DNA of 64,000 nucleotides, from positions 248,001 to 312,000 of the forward strand of contig CAJMPR010000003.1 in the NCBI GenBank assembly GCA_905215345.1, given 5' to 3'. This stretch comes from an uncultured bacterium. Lineage in GTDB: Bacteria > Bacteroidota > Bacteroidia > Bacteroidales > Bacteroidaceae. The notes beneath the pieces were generated by a model. That model saw only the letters and a list, made by a program, of their open reading frames with translations, ran no database searches and had not been told where the DNA came from. Positions 26,712-36,152 of the stretch are shown here, one piece after another (the stretch's first letter is position 1; every line of letters begins with the position of its first letter). Position numbers and translations under genes: made by a program.

Positions 26712-28112
26712 ATGAAATCACTACTAAGGAAAATAATCGACACCGGTCTGCTATGCACGCTATGTATGACAATGACAGCACAACCTGTCAATCAGAAAAG
26801 CATAGAATGGTTTAAAGATGCAAAGTTCGGATTATTCCTTCATTGGGGACTTTATTCGCAAACTGCAGGTGACTGGAAAGGACGTCCGGCACGTGGCGGA
26901 GCCCATTTTATGCTTCAAGAAAGAATACCATTGAAAGAGTATGCCCTGATAGCCAATGATTTTAATCCTGTAGGGTACAATGCTAAAGAGTGGGTCAAGG
27001 TAGCAAAAAAAGCCGGAATGAAATATATAGTGATTACTTCCAAGCACCATGACGGCTTTGCCATGTACGATTCTCAATGCAGCGATTATAATATCGTCAA
27101 ACGTACTCCTTACGCGAAAGACCCAATGAAAGAATTGGTTGCAGCATGCCATAAACAAGGACTGAAATTCGGTTTTTACTATTCCTTGGGTCGTGACTGG
27201 GAAGATCCTGACGTTCCTACCAATTGGCCGGTAAAGGGCGGACGAAGTAATACATGGGATTATCCCAATGAGGACAACAAGAATTTATCGGCATATATTG
27301 AACGAAAAGTAAAGCCTCAGTTGCGCGAGCTTTTGACTAATTACGGAAAGATAGATATCATTTGGTTTGATACTCCGGAATTAGTAACAATAAGCCAGAG
27401 TAAAGAGATACGCGAACTTATCCACTCCATACAACCAGACTGTCTGATAAACGCCCGTATCGGTAATGGTTTGGGAGATTTTACTATTTCAGAGCAAGTT
27501 TTTCCTGAACAAATCAACAATACCCCTTGGGAGTCCTGTATAACGATGGGGAAAAGCTGGGATTATAATCGTTATGATACGGTATATAAGAAACCCGATG
27601 TAATCATACGTCATTTAGTAGATATCGTAAGTAAAGGCGGAAATCTATTACTGAATATTACCCCTGATGGTTCAGGACGTTTCCCAAAGCTCACCCAACC
27701 CGGTTTAGAAGCACTGTATAATTGGATGAATAAGAACGGAGAAGCAATCTATAAAAGTAAACCCTGGAGAACTTTTGGTGAGAATCTTGATGTAACCACA
27801 CAAGCAGAAAAACTTAATAAAGACTTCAATGACGCAATATATGACGGTACCCCCCAAGCAATTATTCCGGATTTTCGCTATACCGCCAAAAAAAACTGCG
27901 TATATGTTATTGTACGTCATGTAAAAGATACAACATTCATCCTCCATTCTTTCAAAAAGAGTGATGAAGTAAAAGCTGTAGAATGCTTGGGAGAAAATGA
28001 TAAAATAATATGGCAGATGACTGACAATGGATTATCCATAACTTTGAATAATCCGATAAGTGCTTTCCCTATTTATACACTAAAAGTTACTTTACATAAT
28101 AATCAGCAATAG
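26712..28112 (+). CDS. GH29 alpha-L-fucosidase
   Basis: Predicted secreted fucosidase of 466 aa from the ATG at 26712. That start gives a proper signal peptide (MKSLLRKIIDTGLLCTLCMTMTAQ) and sits 10 bp after the lyase stop; the longer frame from 26643 would overlap the lyase gene. GLFLHWGLYSQ and TSKHHDGFAMYDSQCSDYNI are GH29 motifs, and IIWFDTPEL gives the probable nucleophile Asp220. It resembles the GH29 at 52710 (KHHDGFAM, WWDTPD) more than that at 13161. Role: removal of fucose from glycan fragments in the periplasm or at the surface. A broken gene follows 8 bp after the stop. Confidence 0.9.
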   Translation: MKSLLRKIIDTGLLCTLCMTMTAQPVNQKSIEWFKDAKFGLFLHWGLYSQTAGDWKGRPARGGAHFMLQERIPLKEYALIANDFNPVGYNAKEWVKVAKKAGMKYIVITSKHHDGFAMYDSQCSDYNIVKRTPYAKDPMKELVAACHKQGLKFGFYYSLGRDWEDPDVPTNWPVKGGRSNTWDYPNEDNKNLSAYIERKVKPQLRELLTNYGKIDIIWFDTPELVTISQSKEIRELIHSIQPDCLINARIGNGLGDFTISEQVFPEQINNTPWESCITMGKSWDYNRYDTVYKKPDVIIRHLVDIVSKGGNLLLNITPDGSGRFPKLTQPGLEALYNWMNKNGEAIYKSKPWRTFGENLDVTTQAEKLNKDFNDAIYDGTPQAIIPDFRYTAKKNCVYVIVRHVKDTTFILHSFKKSDEVKAVECLGENDKIIWQMTDNGLSITLNNPISAFPIYTLKVTLHNNQQ

Positions 28113-28120
28113 ATAGAATA

Positions 28121-28506
28121 ATGAGAAAGATATTACTCACTTTGTTTTTAATCAACTATCTAACTTCACAGGCATACCCCAATATAAATTGGGAAACCTT
28201 AATGTCCAGACAAGACCTGATTTGGGACAGACTCCCTCAAACTTGGTACGAAACGAAGCACCTTTCATGGGTAATGAGAGCTTAGGCACTTACATTTGTA
28301 AAGAACCGAAGCTAAATGCCATTCGGATAGAAGTTGGAAACAGCATGGTACACGACCATCGTAAAAATGACATAAACATTTATGGACGCAGCCGTCTACT
28401 TATCGGTTATTTCCTGTTATATCCCGCAGGGGAAATAATATCCGGCTCGATGAGACTGGACTTATGGAATGCTGAAACAATGGTCTTAACAGAAGATATG
28501 GTTTAG
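28121..28506 (+). pseudogene. Frameshifted, truncated DUF5703/glycoside hydrolase-type gene
   Basis: The ATG at 28121 opens a signal peptide (MRKILLTLFLINYLTSQAYP), then INWETLMSRQDLIWDRLPQTWYE, and stops at 28283-28285. The expected continuation (APFMGNESLGTYICKEP, IRIEVGNSMVHDHRK, MRLDLWNAET) is in the next frame and ends at 28504-28506. The join lies near 28250-28255, where about five extra bases separate the two frames. The pattern W-RLP..W-EAPFMGNxSLGT...RLDLWNAE is known to me from large (more than 700 aa) DUF5703-type glycosidases, so most of the gene is also missing at the 3' end. It sits where another block B enzyme would be and is very likely non-functional. Confidence 0.75.
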
Positions 28507-28552
28507 AACCAGTTTATTAATCAATAATATTAATCTTTAATTAAAAACAAGT

Positions 28553-31500
28553 ATGAACAAACACCTAAGATTACTTTTAGTAACGGTAATGTTATTCATG
28601 TGTTTCGGTGCTTTTGCACAGCAGCGAATAACAATAACCGGCACTGTGAAAGACGTAAATGGAGAATCTATTATTGGCGCCAATGTTTCGGTTGAAGGAA
28701 CAACAATTGGAACAATCACCAATATAGACGGCGCTTTCAAGTTAGAAGTTCCTGAAAACGGAAAACTAACAGTCTCATTTATTGGCTATGAGAAACAAAC
28801 AGTCAACATTAACAAGAAACAAACCCTTACCATCACTCTGAAAGAAGATTCCGAGATGCTTTCCGAAGTAGTGGTAACCGCTTTAGGTATTAAACGTGAA
28901 AAGAAAGCATTGGGTTACGCCATGCAAGAGGTTAAAACCGATGTCTTTTCAGAAAACCGTTCTACGAACGTTTCAAACTTATTACAAGGAAAAGTTGCCG
29001 GTGTACAGATTTCACAGTCTGGTAGCGGTGTGGGTGGCCCTACCCGTATCGTTCTCCGCGGTCTGAATTCTTTGAGTGGTAACAACACTCCCCTTTGGGT
29101 AGTGGACGGTCTTCCCGTATTGGACAATTCCAACAGCAATACACAATTCTCATATTCTTCGGGGGCTGCCGACATCAATCCCGATGATATTGAAAGCGTT
29201 TCTGTCTTGAAAGGTGCCAATGCTGCCGCCCTTTATGGTTCAAGAGCACAAAACGGTGCAATTGTTATCACTACTAAGAAGGGTAAAGAAGGAAAACTAC
29301 AATTGGAATACAATGGTTACGTTTCCATGAGCAAGGCTTACGACTCTTATGAATTTCAAGATGTATACGGTCAGGGAACCAATGGACAATACACGGTTGA
29401 AGCTACCGGTTCATGGGGCCCCAAGATGACAGGGCAAATCATACCTCACTGGCGCAATGAGTTCTATGGAGACGATTCTTATAAAGAATACGCCATGTTA
29501 CCCCAAAAAGATATTATCGACGATTTCTTCCGTACTGCTCTGAACTATACGAACTCTGTCAGTGCCACCGGTGGTAACGATAAAATAAATGCCCGTTTCT
29601 CTTTCACGGATACCCGTAATCAAGGTATTCTGCCCAACGAGTCTATGAACAAGCAGAACTACAACCTGAATGTAGAAATGAAGAGCAAGTATCTGACCAT
29701 TGGAGGTAAGGTATCCTATTTCCGCGAGAAAGTAAAGAACCGTCCGGAAACATTCTATACCAGCACTTGGTCACACCTGATTCGTATGCCGAGAAACATC
29801 CGTCTTCAGGATTTACAAAACCCCATAGGACTTGACGGCTACGTTGTGAACTGGCACGGAGACGATAGCGAGTACAGAAATCCTTATGGTTTCATTGAAA
29901 ACGGTAACGGTAATGAATTGAACAGAGACCGTTTCCAAGGGCAAATAAGCGTAGTGGGAAACATCACCGAATGGCTGAAAATAACAGGACGAATCGGTCT
30001 GGATAGAATTTCGGACAATACAGAAACCTACACTGTTCATCATGGCAAATCTGAAATTCCCAAAGACTTGATAACCATCACCAATACTGCCAGTGAAGAA
30101 TTGAATGCCGACTTGATGTTGAACTTTGACAAACGTTTCAAAGATTTCTCTTTGACAGCCAATGTCGGAATTGCTACCAACTATAACAAATTCAAGTCAC
30201 TGGCCGGTGAAAGTGGTAAAGCAATTATCCCTAACTTCCCGGCACTGAGCAATGGTGAAAGCAAATTAGCCATACAGGATTTCTCTTCAAAACGAATCAA
30301 TTCTATTCTGGGTAATGCCACTCTGGGATATAAGGGATATGCCTTCCTGGATGTTACCGCCCGCAATGACTGGTCGTCTACCCTGCCCTCTTCCAACTGG
30401 TCTTATTTCTATCCATCTGTCAGCCTGAGCGGAGTCTTGTCCGATATCTTTGAATTGCCAAAAGACTACTTCCTGAAGGTTCGCGGTTCTATTGCCCAAG
30501 TAGGTAACGACACGGCCCCTTACGCACTCTACAATGTATATACTCTGAGCGCATTAGGAAATAACACCATAGGAAGCAGTTCAAATACCTATCCTTTGGC
30601 AGACCTTAAGCCGGAGAAAACCGTATCTTGGGAATTAGGTGTGGATTATCGCATGTTCGGCAACCGATTGGGTGTTGACTTCACTTATTACAAATCTACC
30701 ACTACGGACCAGATTCTTTCAATGACCGTTCCTACTTCTTCAGGATATACCAGCAAGAAAATCAATGCCGGAAAGATGGAAAGCAAAGGAGTAGAATTAA
30801 TGGTAACCGGTACTCCGATTCAAACCAAAGACTGGCGTTGGGATGTTACCTTGAACTGGGGTAAGAACACTACGCGCAATGTGGAACTGGACCAAAAGAA
30901 CAAACGTTATGTCTTCCCGCTCACTACGAATGTGCGTGTAGGTAAAGTTGTGATTGACGAAGGAGGCAAATTCGGTGACATTGTATCTACCGCCTACAAG
31001 AAAAACGCTGACGGACGGATCTTGGTCGGTGATAACGGTCTGCCACTCATCGATACCAAATCCGAAAAGGTTATCGGTAACATGATGCCCGACTGGACCG
31101 GTTCTTTCGGTACTACTTTAGCTTGGAAAAATATTGTATTCAGCGCTCTTATCGACGTGAGATACGGTGGTCAGTTCCTGTCCATGACCGATGCTTATGC
31201 CACAGGCGCAGGTAACTCCAAGAGAACATTGAACGGACGTGACGGTATGGTAGTAAACGGTATTGTTGAGTCCACCGGATTGGAAAACACCAAACAAGTA
31301 ACCGCTCAGGAATATTATGCCACCATAGCCGGTACTTATCCGGTAGGAGAAGAATTTTTGCACGATGCCACTTATGTGAAGTTGCGCGAACTCTCCATCG
31401 GTTATACACTGCCGAAAATGTGGTTTAAGAACACCCCGATAAACAATGTCAAAGTCTCCGTTGTAGGACGCGACCTGTTCAACATTTACAAGGCAGCTCC

Positions 31501-31609
31501 TGTAAATGCCGAATTTGCCCAAAACAGTCAGGACGTGTTTCAGGCTTTTGAGCTTGCCGCACTCCCTTCAACAAGAACTATCGGTTTCTCACTTAACGTA
31601 AAATTCTAA
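28553..31609 (+). CDS. SusC-like TonB-dependent outer-membrane transporter (block B)
   Basis: Outer-membrane glycan importer of 1018 aa. Signal peptide to GAFAQ, then a carboxypeptidase-regulatory-like beta domain (about 26-110: ITGTVKDVNGESIIGANVSV, SFIGYEKQ), the SEVVVTALG segment, the TonB plug (about 115-230: LQGKVAGVQISQSG, VLRGLNSLSGNNTPLWVVDG, SVLKGANAAALYGSRAQNG) and a 22-strand-type barrel ending TIGFSLNVKF. Works with the SusD-like lipoprotein 13 bp downstream and imports oligosaccharides made at the surface, powered by TonB. It lies 46 bp after the glycosidase remnant and probably shares its transcript with the lyase and fucosidase upstream. Confidence 0.96.
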   Translation: MNKHLRLLLVTVMLFMCFGAFAQQRITITGTVKDVNGESIIGANVSVEGTTIGTITNIDGAFKLEVPENGKLTVSFIGYEKQTVNINKKQTLTITLKEDSEMLSEVVVTALGIKREKKALGYAMQEVKTDVFSENRSTNVSNLLQGKVAGVQISQSGSGVGGPTRIVLRGLNSLSGNNTPLWVVDGLPVLDNSNSNTQFSYSSGAADINPDDIESVSVLKGANAAALYGSRAQNGAIVITTKKGKEGKLQLEYNGYVSMSKAYDSYEFQDVYGQGTNGQYTVEATGSWGPKMTGQIIPHWRNEFYGDDSYKEYAMLPQKDIIDDFFRTALNYTNSVSATGGNDKINARFSFTDTRNQGILPNESMNKQNYNLNVEMKSKYLTIGGKVSYFREKVKNRPETFYTSTWSHLIRMPRNIRLQDLQNPIGLDGYVVNWHGDDSEYRNPYGFIENGNGNELNRDRFQGQISVVGNITEWLKITGRIGLDRISDNTETYTVHHGKSEIPKDLITITNTASEELNADLMLNFDKRFKDFSLTANVGIATNYNKFKSLAGESGKAIIPNFPALSNGESKLAIQDFSSKRINSILGNATLGYKGYAFLDVTARNDWSSTLPSSNWSYFYPSVSLSGVLSDIFELPKDYFLKVRGSIAQVGNDTAPYALYNVYTLSALGNNTIGSSSNTYPLADLKPEKTVSWELGVDYRMFGNRLGVDFTYYKSTTTDQILSMTVPTSSGYTSKKINAGKMESKGVELMVTGTPIQTKDWRWDVTLNWGKNTTRNVELDQKNKRYVFPLTTNVRVGKVVIDEGGKFGDIVSTAYKKNADGRILVGDNGLPLIDTKSEKVIGNMMPDWTGSFGTTLAWKNIVFSALIDVRYGGQFLSMTDAYATGAGNSKRTLNGRDGMVVNGIVESTGLENTKQVTAQEYYATIAGTYPVGEEFLHDATYVKLRELSIGYTLPKMWFKNTPINNVKVSVVGRDLFNIYKAAPVNAEFAQNSQDVFQAFELAALPSTRTIGFSLNVKF

Positions 31610-31622
31610 AAAGGATATTATT

Positions 31623-33224
31623 ATGAAAATACATAAGATTCTACTTACATTAGTCTCTGCCATTACTATCAGTAGTTGCACTAACGGATTCGAAGATATG
31701 AACAAAGATCCATTGGCAGTCAATGAAATATCTCCCAATCTGTCATTGCCTCAGATGCAATATGCAGGCTTTCACATTGTTTATGGTGATTATCAAAGAG
31801 CAGCGATACTCTATTCTTCTTTTTATTGCCAATATTTCTCCAATACTTCCAGTGCCTTCACTTCCGGCAATTATGTGTTCAACACTTCATGGGCGGAACG
31901 TGGGCTCTGGACTCCCTATTACGTGGAGATGATAAAAAGAATCAGAGAAACAGAACCTACTTTAGAAAAACACCCGGAATACAACGACATGTATCAGATT
32001 ATGCGTATTAACCTGGCTATCGGTACTATGCGTACAACGGATACATTCGGTGACATACCTTACTTTGAAGCCGGTAAAGGAGAAACCCTGATTCCTTATG
32101 ACAGTCAGAAAGACATCTATTACGATGTATTTAAGGAGTTGACAGAAGCCGTTACGGAGCTAAAACAAAAGAAAAACGGACAACTTAAATATGCAACTGA
32201 AGATATCATTTATCAAGGTGATGTAGACAAATGGATTAAGCTTGCCAATTCATTACGCCTGCGTGCCGCCCTACGCCTTGCTTTTATTGATCCTGAAAAG
32301 GCTAAAACTGAAGGTGAAGCCGCATTGAAGGAATCGCTCATGGCGTCTAATAGCGACAATGCAGGAGCTACGCCTCCCCAACCAAACAGATGGCCTAATC
32401 CACTATTATTCAGCTTAAGCAACAATGAAACCAGAGCCAGCGCAACAATGGTAGACATGCTGAAAAGCCACGGTACGGTTGCCGATCCGCGTCTTACCCT
32501 GATTTTGTCACAGACCGAAGCATGGGTAAAAGGCGAGGAAGGAGCTGTACAATACAGAGGAGTTCCTAACGGTGTGCCTGTAACAGAACTTTCACTCCCT
32601 CAATATGACAACACCCACAACTCCGGTATATGGGGATACATGTGGGGGTACAAGTGGAATTCAGCTGCCCAAGGTTCTAATGCAACAAGACCTTTGACCA
32701 ATAACGACTATACTCCGTTGGGACTGATGAATTACTCAGAAGTATGTTTCTTAAAAGCCGAGGCTGCACTGCGTGGTTGGCAAGGAGCCGGAGACGCAAA
32801 AACTAATTATGAAGAAGGTATTCGCGCTTCATTCAAGGAGATGAGAGCATTAGCTCCTACAGGCTCTTACTCCACAAGCAATGACGAGACTTACATCACC
32901 ACCGGCAAAGTGGCTTGGAGCGATGCAGACGGTTTTGAAACAAACCTGGAGAAGATTATCACGCAAAAGTGGCTGGGTATCTACCCTAACTCAGAAGAAG
33001 CGTGGGCTGAATTCCGTCGTACCGGTTACCCTAAACTGAGTCCTGTAAAACAAAGTCTGGAGTCTACCATCAATCCCGCAAACGGTGAATTCATCAAGAA
33101 ATTACGTTACGTAGACAATGAACTGAGCAATAATAAAGAATATGCAACAGACCCTTCCCTGAATGGTGGTAAGGGTGATGGATTATCTGTTCGTGTTTGG
33201 TGGGATACCGCACGCTATAAATAA
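31623..33224 (+). CDS. SusD-like glycan-binding lipoprotein (block B)
   Basis: Surface lipoprotein of 533 aa, Cys19 in ITISSCTNG. It belongs to the SusD/RagB group often annotated as SusD-like_2: FEDMNKDPLAVNEISP, TMRTTDTFGDIPYFEAG, IYQGDVDKWIKLANSLRLRAALRL and the C-terminal KIITQKWLGIYPNSEEAWAEFRRTGYP. It caps the SusC barrel and binds the incoming glycan. It differs in type from the two SusD proteins of block C, which have the more classical SusD ending (RRWKIAGN; PQNELYMNPNLEQNPEW). A hairpin at 33252 probably ends this transcript. Confidence 0.94.
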   Translation: MKIHKILLTLVSAITISSCTNGFEDMNKDPLAVNEISPNLSLPQMQYAGFHIVYGDYQRAAILYSSFYCQYFSNTSSAFTSGNYVFNTSWAERGLWTPYYVEMIKRIRETEPTLEKHPEYNDMYQIMRINLAIGTMRTTDTFGDIPYFEAGKGETLIPYDSQKDIYYDVFKELTEAVTELKQKKNGQLKYATEDIIYQGDVDKWIKLANSLRLRAALRLAFIDPEKAKTEGEAALKESLMASNSDNAGATPPQPNRWPNPLLFSLSNNETRASATMVDMLKSHGTVADPRLTLILSQTEAWVKGEEGAVQYRGVPNGVPVTELSLPQYDNTHNSGIWGYMWGYKWNSAAQGSNATRPLTNNDYTPLGLMNYSEVCFLKAEAALRGWQGAGDAKTNYEEGIRASFKEMRALAPTGSYSTSNDETYITTGKVAWSDADGFETNLEKIITQKWLGIYPNSEEAWAEFRRTGYPKLSPVKQSLESTINPANGEFIKKLRYVDNELSNNKEYATDPSLNGGKGDGLSVRVWWDTARYK

Positions 33225-33251
33225 TAAAGGTAAAAATCAAAACGATTTCTT

Positions 33252-33317
33252 AATCTGCAATAGTACCCTTCCGGTTATAAAACAACCAACTCTAAATGAA
33301 TGGTATTATTGCAGATT
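33252..33317. terminator. Hairpin after the block B susD gene
   Basis: AATCTGCAATAGTACC (33252-33267) and GGTATTATTGCAGATT (33302-33317) pair at 15 of 16 positions with a 34-nt loop; TTTC follows. A likely but not perfect end of the susCD transcript. Confidence 0.5.
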
Positions 33318-33447
33318 TCTTTCATAAATGCCGTGATATGATTGTATCTGTACAAAATTAAAAGCCTTTTCAACAAAACTAAATGTAAATTATACAATCA
33401 TAAGACATCCGTCAACATCCTTGCAGCAGACTTTAGCTACATAAGAC

Positions 33448-33455
33448 TATTTTTG
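33448..33455 (+). promoter_or_regulatory. -7 box for the second GH88 gene
   Basis: TATTTTTG matches TAnnTTTG and gives a leader of about 25 nt before the ATG at 33488. Together with the upstream hairpin it suggests that this gene is transcribed separately. Confidence 0.45.
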
Positions 33456-33487
33456 TAACAGCGAATAATCACATTAAAATATATCAC

Positions 33488-34744
33488 ATGAAGAAGAACC
33501 TTATTCCTTTTGTCATCGGTGCGGCTCTCAGTATTACCGCTTGCAAAGATGTTCCTAAAGAGAACTGGACTACACATGCCCTTGATGTAGCATCCTATCA
33601 GTTGAAACTAACCGCCGAAGAGATTGCCGATTCCGCATTAATGCCACGTTCCATCTGGACAGGTTATGATGTAGAGTTCTTAGCAAGTCAGATGGAGCAA
33701 GACCTTAAGGTTTTTCAAGATTCCCTATGGCCCAACATACCAACTGAGAAACTGGGCAAAAGAAGACTTTGTAATATATATGACTGGACAAGCGGATTCT
33801 TTCCCGGCAGCCTTTGGTATGCATATGAGTTGACAGGTGACGAACAATTGAAAACACAAGCAATCAAATATACTAATTTATTAAATCCGATCCGAAACTA
33901 TAAAGACAACCATGACATAGGATTCATGATGAATTGCAGTTATGGTAACGCACTTCGTTTAGCCCCCAACGACACGATTCAAGCCGTATTAGTAGAAACC
34001 GCAGACAATCTTTGCGAACGCTTCGACCCACAAATAGGTTGTATCCGTTCCTGGGATTTCGGTCACTGGAATTATCCCGTCATTATTGACAATATGATGA
34101 ATCTGGATTTATTGTTTAATGCCAGCAAGCTTACCGGAAACAGCAAATATTACGATATTGCCGTGAAGCATGCCAAGACAACCATGAAGAATCATTTCCG
34201 CCCGGACTACACCTGCTATCATGTGATCAGTTATAATAACGACGGCACAGTAGAAAGCAAAGGAACGCATCAGGGACAGAACGACGAGTCAGCATGGTCA
34301 CGCGGACAAGCATGGGCTGTTTACGGTTATACCGCTTGTTATCGTGAAACACGCGATACAGACTTCCTAAAACAAGCTATGCATGTGGCAGACATGATTA
34401 TGAAACGGGTGCAGACGAATGATAGCATTCCTTATTGGGATTATGATGCTCCTGCCTTAGAAGAAACGCCACGCGATGCTTCGGCAGCATCAATAACCGC
34501 CTCTGCGCTCTTAGAACTCAGTACCCTCGCTCCCGACGGACAGAGATATTATGGATATGCAGAAACCATACTCAAGAACTTGTCCGGCAATGATTATCTG
34601 TCCAGCAAGGGAAAGAATCAGGGATATATAATGATGCATTCCGTAGGTTCACTCCCTCATGGTTCGGAAATTGATACTCCAATCAATTATGCCGATTATT
34701 ATTATCTGGAAGCGATGAAGAGATATCTGGACATGCATAAGTAA
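33488..34744 (+). CDS. GH88 unsaturated glucuronyl hydrolase (lipoprotein)
   Basis: 418 aa. The N-terminus MKKNLIPFVIGAALSITACKD ends in a lipobox (Cys19), so unlike the GH88 at 9112 this one is probably membrane-anchored. DWTSGFFPGSLWYAYEL opens the alpha/alpha barrel. The catalytic Asp pair is Asp143 (HDIGFMMNCSYGNA) and Asp201 (VIIDNMMNLDL). SAWSRGQAWAVYGYT and the ending NYADYYYLEAMKRY are typical of GH88. It removes the unsaturated uronate from lyase products, here presumably those of lyases C and D. Two GH88s in one region suggest two kinds of unsaturated oligosaccharide. Confidence 0.93.
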   Translation: MKKNLIPFVIGAALSITACKDVPKENWTTHALDVASYQLKLTAEEIADSALMPRSIWTGYDVEFLASQMEQDLKVFQDSLWPNIPTEKLGKRRLCNIYDWTSGFFPGSLWYAYELTGDEQLKTQAIKYTNLLNPIRNYKDNHDIGFMMNCSYGNALRLAPNDTIQAVLVETADNLCERFDPQIGCIRSWDFGHWNYPVIIDNMMNLDLLFNASKLTGNSKYYDIAVKHAKTTMKNHFRPDYTCYHVISYNNDGTVESKGTHQGQNDESAWSRGQAWAVYGYTACYRETRDTDFLKQAMHVADMIMKRVQTNDSIPYWDYDAPALEETPRDASAASITASALLELSTLAPDGQRYYGYAETILKNLSGNDYLSSKGKNQGYIMMHSVGSLPHGSEIDTPINYADYYYLEAMKRYLDMHK

Positions 34745-34853
34745 AGATTGTAAGAAGCAATTCGGATACACGGAATTATAGCCCTCGAGTAAAGGCCGAC
34801 ACATAAATTTAAGGTAAACACAAAAGGATTTCATTTAGGTTAACAAGATTAGA

Positions 34854-34880
34854 TTTTAGCGGGGCTTCGCCCCGCTAAAA
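34854..34880. terminator. 12-bp stem hairpin with a TTC loop
   Basis: TTTTAGCGGGGC (34854-34865) pairs perfectly with GCCCCGCTAAAA (34869-34880). The outer A/T pairs make it usable on both strands. It lies 110 bases after the GH88 stop. Just downstream, AATTGACAATT (34886-34896) and AATTGTCAATT (34945-34955) form another inverted pair, and a 14-bp tandem repeat (TCAATTATCAATTG) runs from 34936 to 34963. Confidence 0.7.
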
Positions 34881-34935
34881 TTGCTAATTGACAATTAAGT
34901 TGCACAATATTTGCATTCAAGCATCATACCGCATG

Positions 34936-34963
34936 TCAATTATCAATTGTCAATTATCAATTT
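34936..34963. repeat. 14-bp tandem repeat, two copies
   Basis: TCAATTATCAATTG at 34936-34949 is repeated at 34950-34963 with one change in the last base. AT-rich and just upstream of the promoter at 34981. Confidence 0.6.
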
Positions 34964-34980
34964 CTTAAACGTTTATTCAT

Positions 34981-34989
34981 TACTTTTGC
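34981..34989 (+). promoter_or_regulatory. -7 box for the DUF6250-like gene
   Basis: TACTTTTGC is a full match to TAnnTTTGC. A transcript starting near 34996 would have a leader of about 46 nt to the ATG at 35042. The in-frame TTG at 35018 is therefore less likely as the start. Confidence 0.65.
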
Positions 34990-35041
34990 AGTCAACGAAA
35001 TTGCAAGAACACATACTTTGATAACTCTAAAAAACAATCTT

Positions 35042-35728
35042 ATGAGCAACCAATATATCTATAGAATTCTTGCAGGAAGCCTATTCCTGTTCTTCCCTTT
35101 TATAATGTATGCCCAAGTCATCCTAAAAAACTGGACTGTAGAAGACCATTCCGGAGAAATGCAGATAATAGTATCCGGTGACACATTGGATATAACAGCT
35201 CCCAAAGGTTTTACGCTATGGTATAATAAGAGATTGACAGGCGACTATGAAATCACTTATCAGGTAAAAGTGCTGATGCAAAATGGGAAATACGACCGTC
35301 TAAGCGACTTGAATTGTTTCTGGGGCGCCAATGATCCGGAACATCCCGGAGACTTGTATGCACAAGCTGCATGGAGAAATGGTATCTTCCAGCATTACAA
35401 ATCATTAAAACTATTCTATGTAGGATATGGCGGAAATCATAACTCTACCACTCGCTTCCGCCAATATTACGGTGGAGGGCCTTCTTTGAACGATTCAATA
35501 GCAAGACCGGTAATCAAAGAATATACAGATACCGGTAATCTGCTATTTCCCAATCAATGGTACCGTATTCAAATCCGGGTGAAAAATGGAATCACCACTT
35601 ACCATGTCAATGGAAAGGAGTTATTCCGCCTAACCATCAAAGAAGGTGAAGGAGACGGGCACTTCGGACTGCGATTACTACAGAACCATGTATTATTCAC
35701 AGATTTCCGGATTAAAAGTATCAAATAA
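35042..35728 (+). CDS. DUF6250-like secreted protein
   Basis: 228 aa from the ATG at 35042, with a signal peptide (LAGSLFLFFPFIMYAQ). The mature part is a single all-beta domain, probably jelly-roll: GEMQIIVSGDTLDITAPKGFTLWYNKRLTGDYEITY, LSDLNCFWGANDPEHPGDL, LKLFYVGYGGNHNSTTRFR, NQWYRIQIRVKNGITTYHVNG, GHFGLRLLQNHVLFTDFRI. From memory this pattern is annotated DUF6250 and occurs in PULs, alone or fused to enzymes; its activity is unknown to me. It resembles concanavalin-like glycan-binding or hydrolase folds. It has its own promoter and is the last gene of block B. Confidence 0.7.
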   Translation: MSNQYIYRILAGSLFLFFPFIMYAQVILKNWTVEDHSGEMQIIVSGDTLDITAPKGFTLWYNKRLTGDYEITYQVKVLMQNGKYDRLSDLNCFWGANDPEHPGDLYAQAAWRNGIFQHYKSLKLFYVGYGGNHNSTTRFRQYYGGGPSLNDSIARPVIKEYTDTGNLLFPNQWYRIQIRVKNGITTYHVNGKELFRLTIKEGEGDGHFGLRLLQNHVLFTDFRIKSIK

Positions 35729-35860
35729 AACACACGCTACAAATGTCATATTATCAGTCATCCGCAGCTACCTTACCTATATAGTTACCGCTTTCTTGTC
35801 AAGAGCAGATTTACGTAAGTTTAACGAACGGATGGCATAAGCCACCCGTCTTTTCTTTCC

Positions 35861-36136
35861 AAGTATATCATAAGTTGTTTGCAAGTATATCATAAGTTGC
35901 TTGCAAGTATATCATAAGTTGCTTGCAAGTGCATCATACATCACACTTAAGTGCATCATGCATCACACTTAAGTGCATCAGCTATCAGTGCTAAGTGTAT
36001 CATCCGTTCCTACTCGCTTTATCGTCCGAAGCGGCTGGCTTTTAAGCTAAAACTATGCCTGTTTCCGCCTCAAAGTCCTAAGCTTTAGGAAGCTAAACCT
36101 CTACTTTACGGTTGCTAATGTACATCTTGCATGTAA
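35861..36136. repeat. Long array of about 12 phased 22-bp units
   Basis: Units start at 35861, 35883, 35905 (AAGTATATCATAAGTTG), 35927, 35949 (AAGTGCATCATRCATCACAC), 35971 and 35993, all exactly 22 bp apart. Beyond 36014 the sequence drifts, but a TTT mark stays in phase at 36018, 36040, 36062, 36084, 36105 and 36127. The last part contains GCTAAACCTCTACTTTACGG, which resembles the units at 1438. The array lies between convergent genes, so it is not upstream of any coding start. Outside it, the 35729-36280 gap holds only the terminator at 36159 and a leftward promoter at 36225. Confidence 0.75.
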
Positions 36137-36152
36137 AAAAAGAGCGGGGAGG

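Noticed and set aside
35861..36014. CRISPR array
   Set aside because: The units are directly adjacent at 22 bp with no unique spacers, and there are no cas genes in the window.
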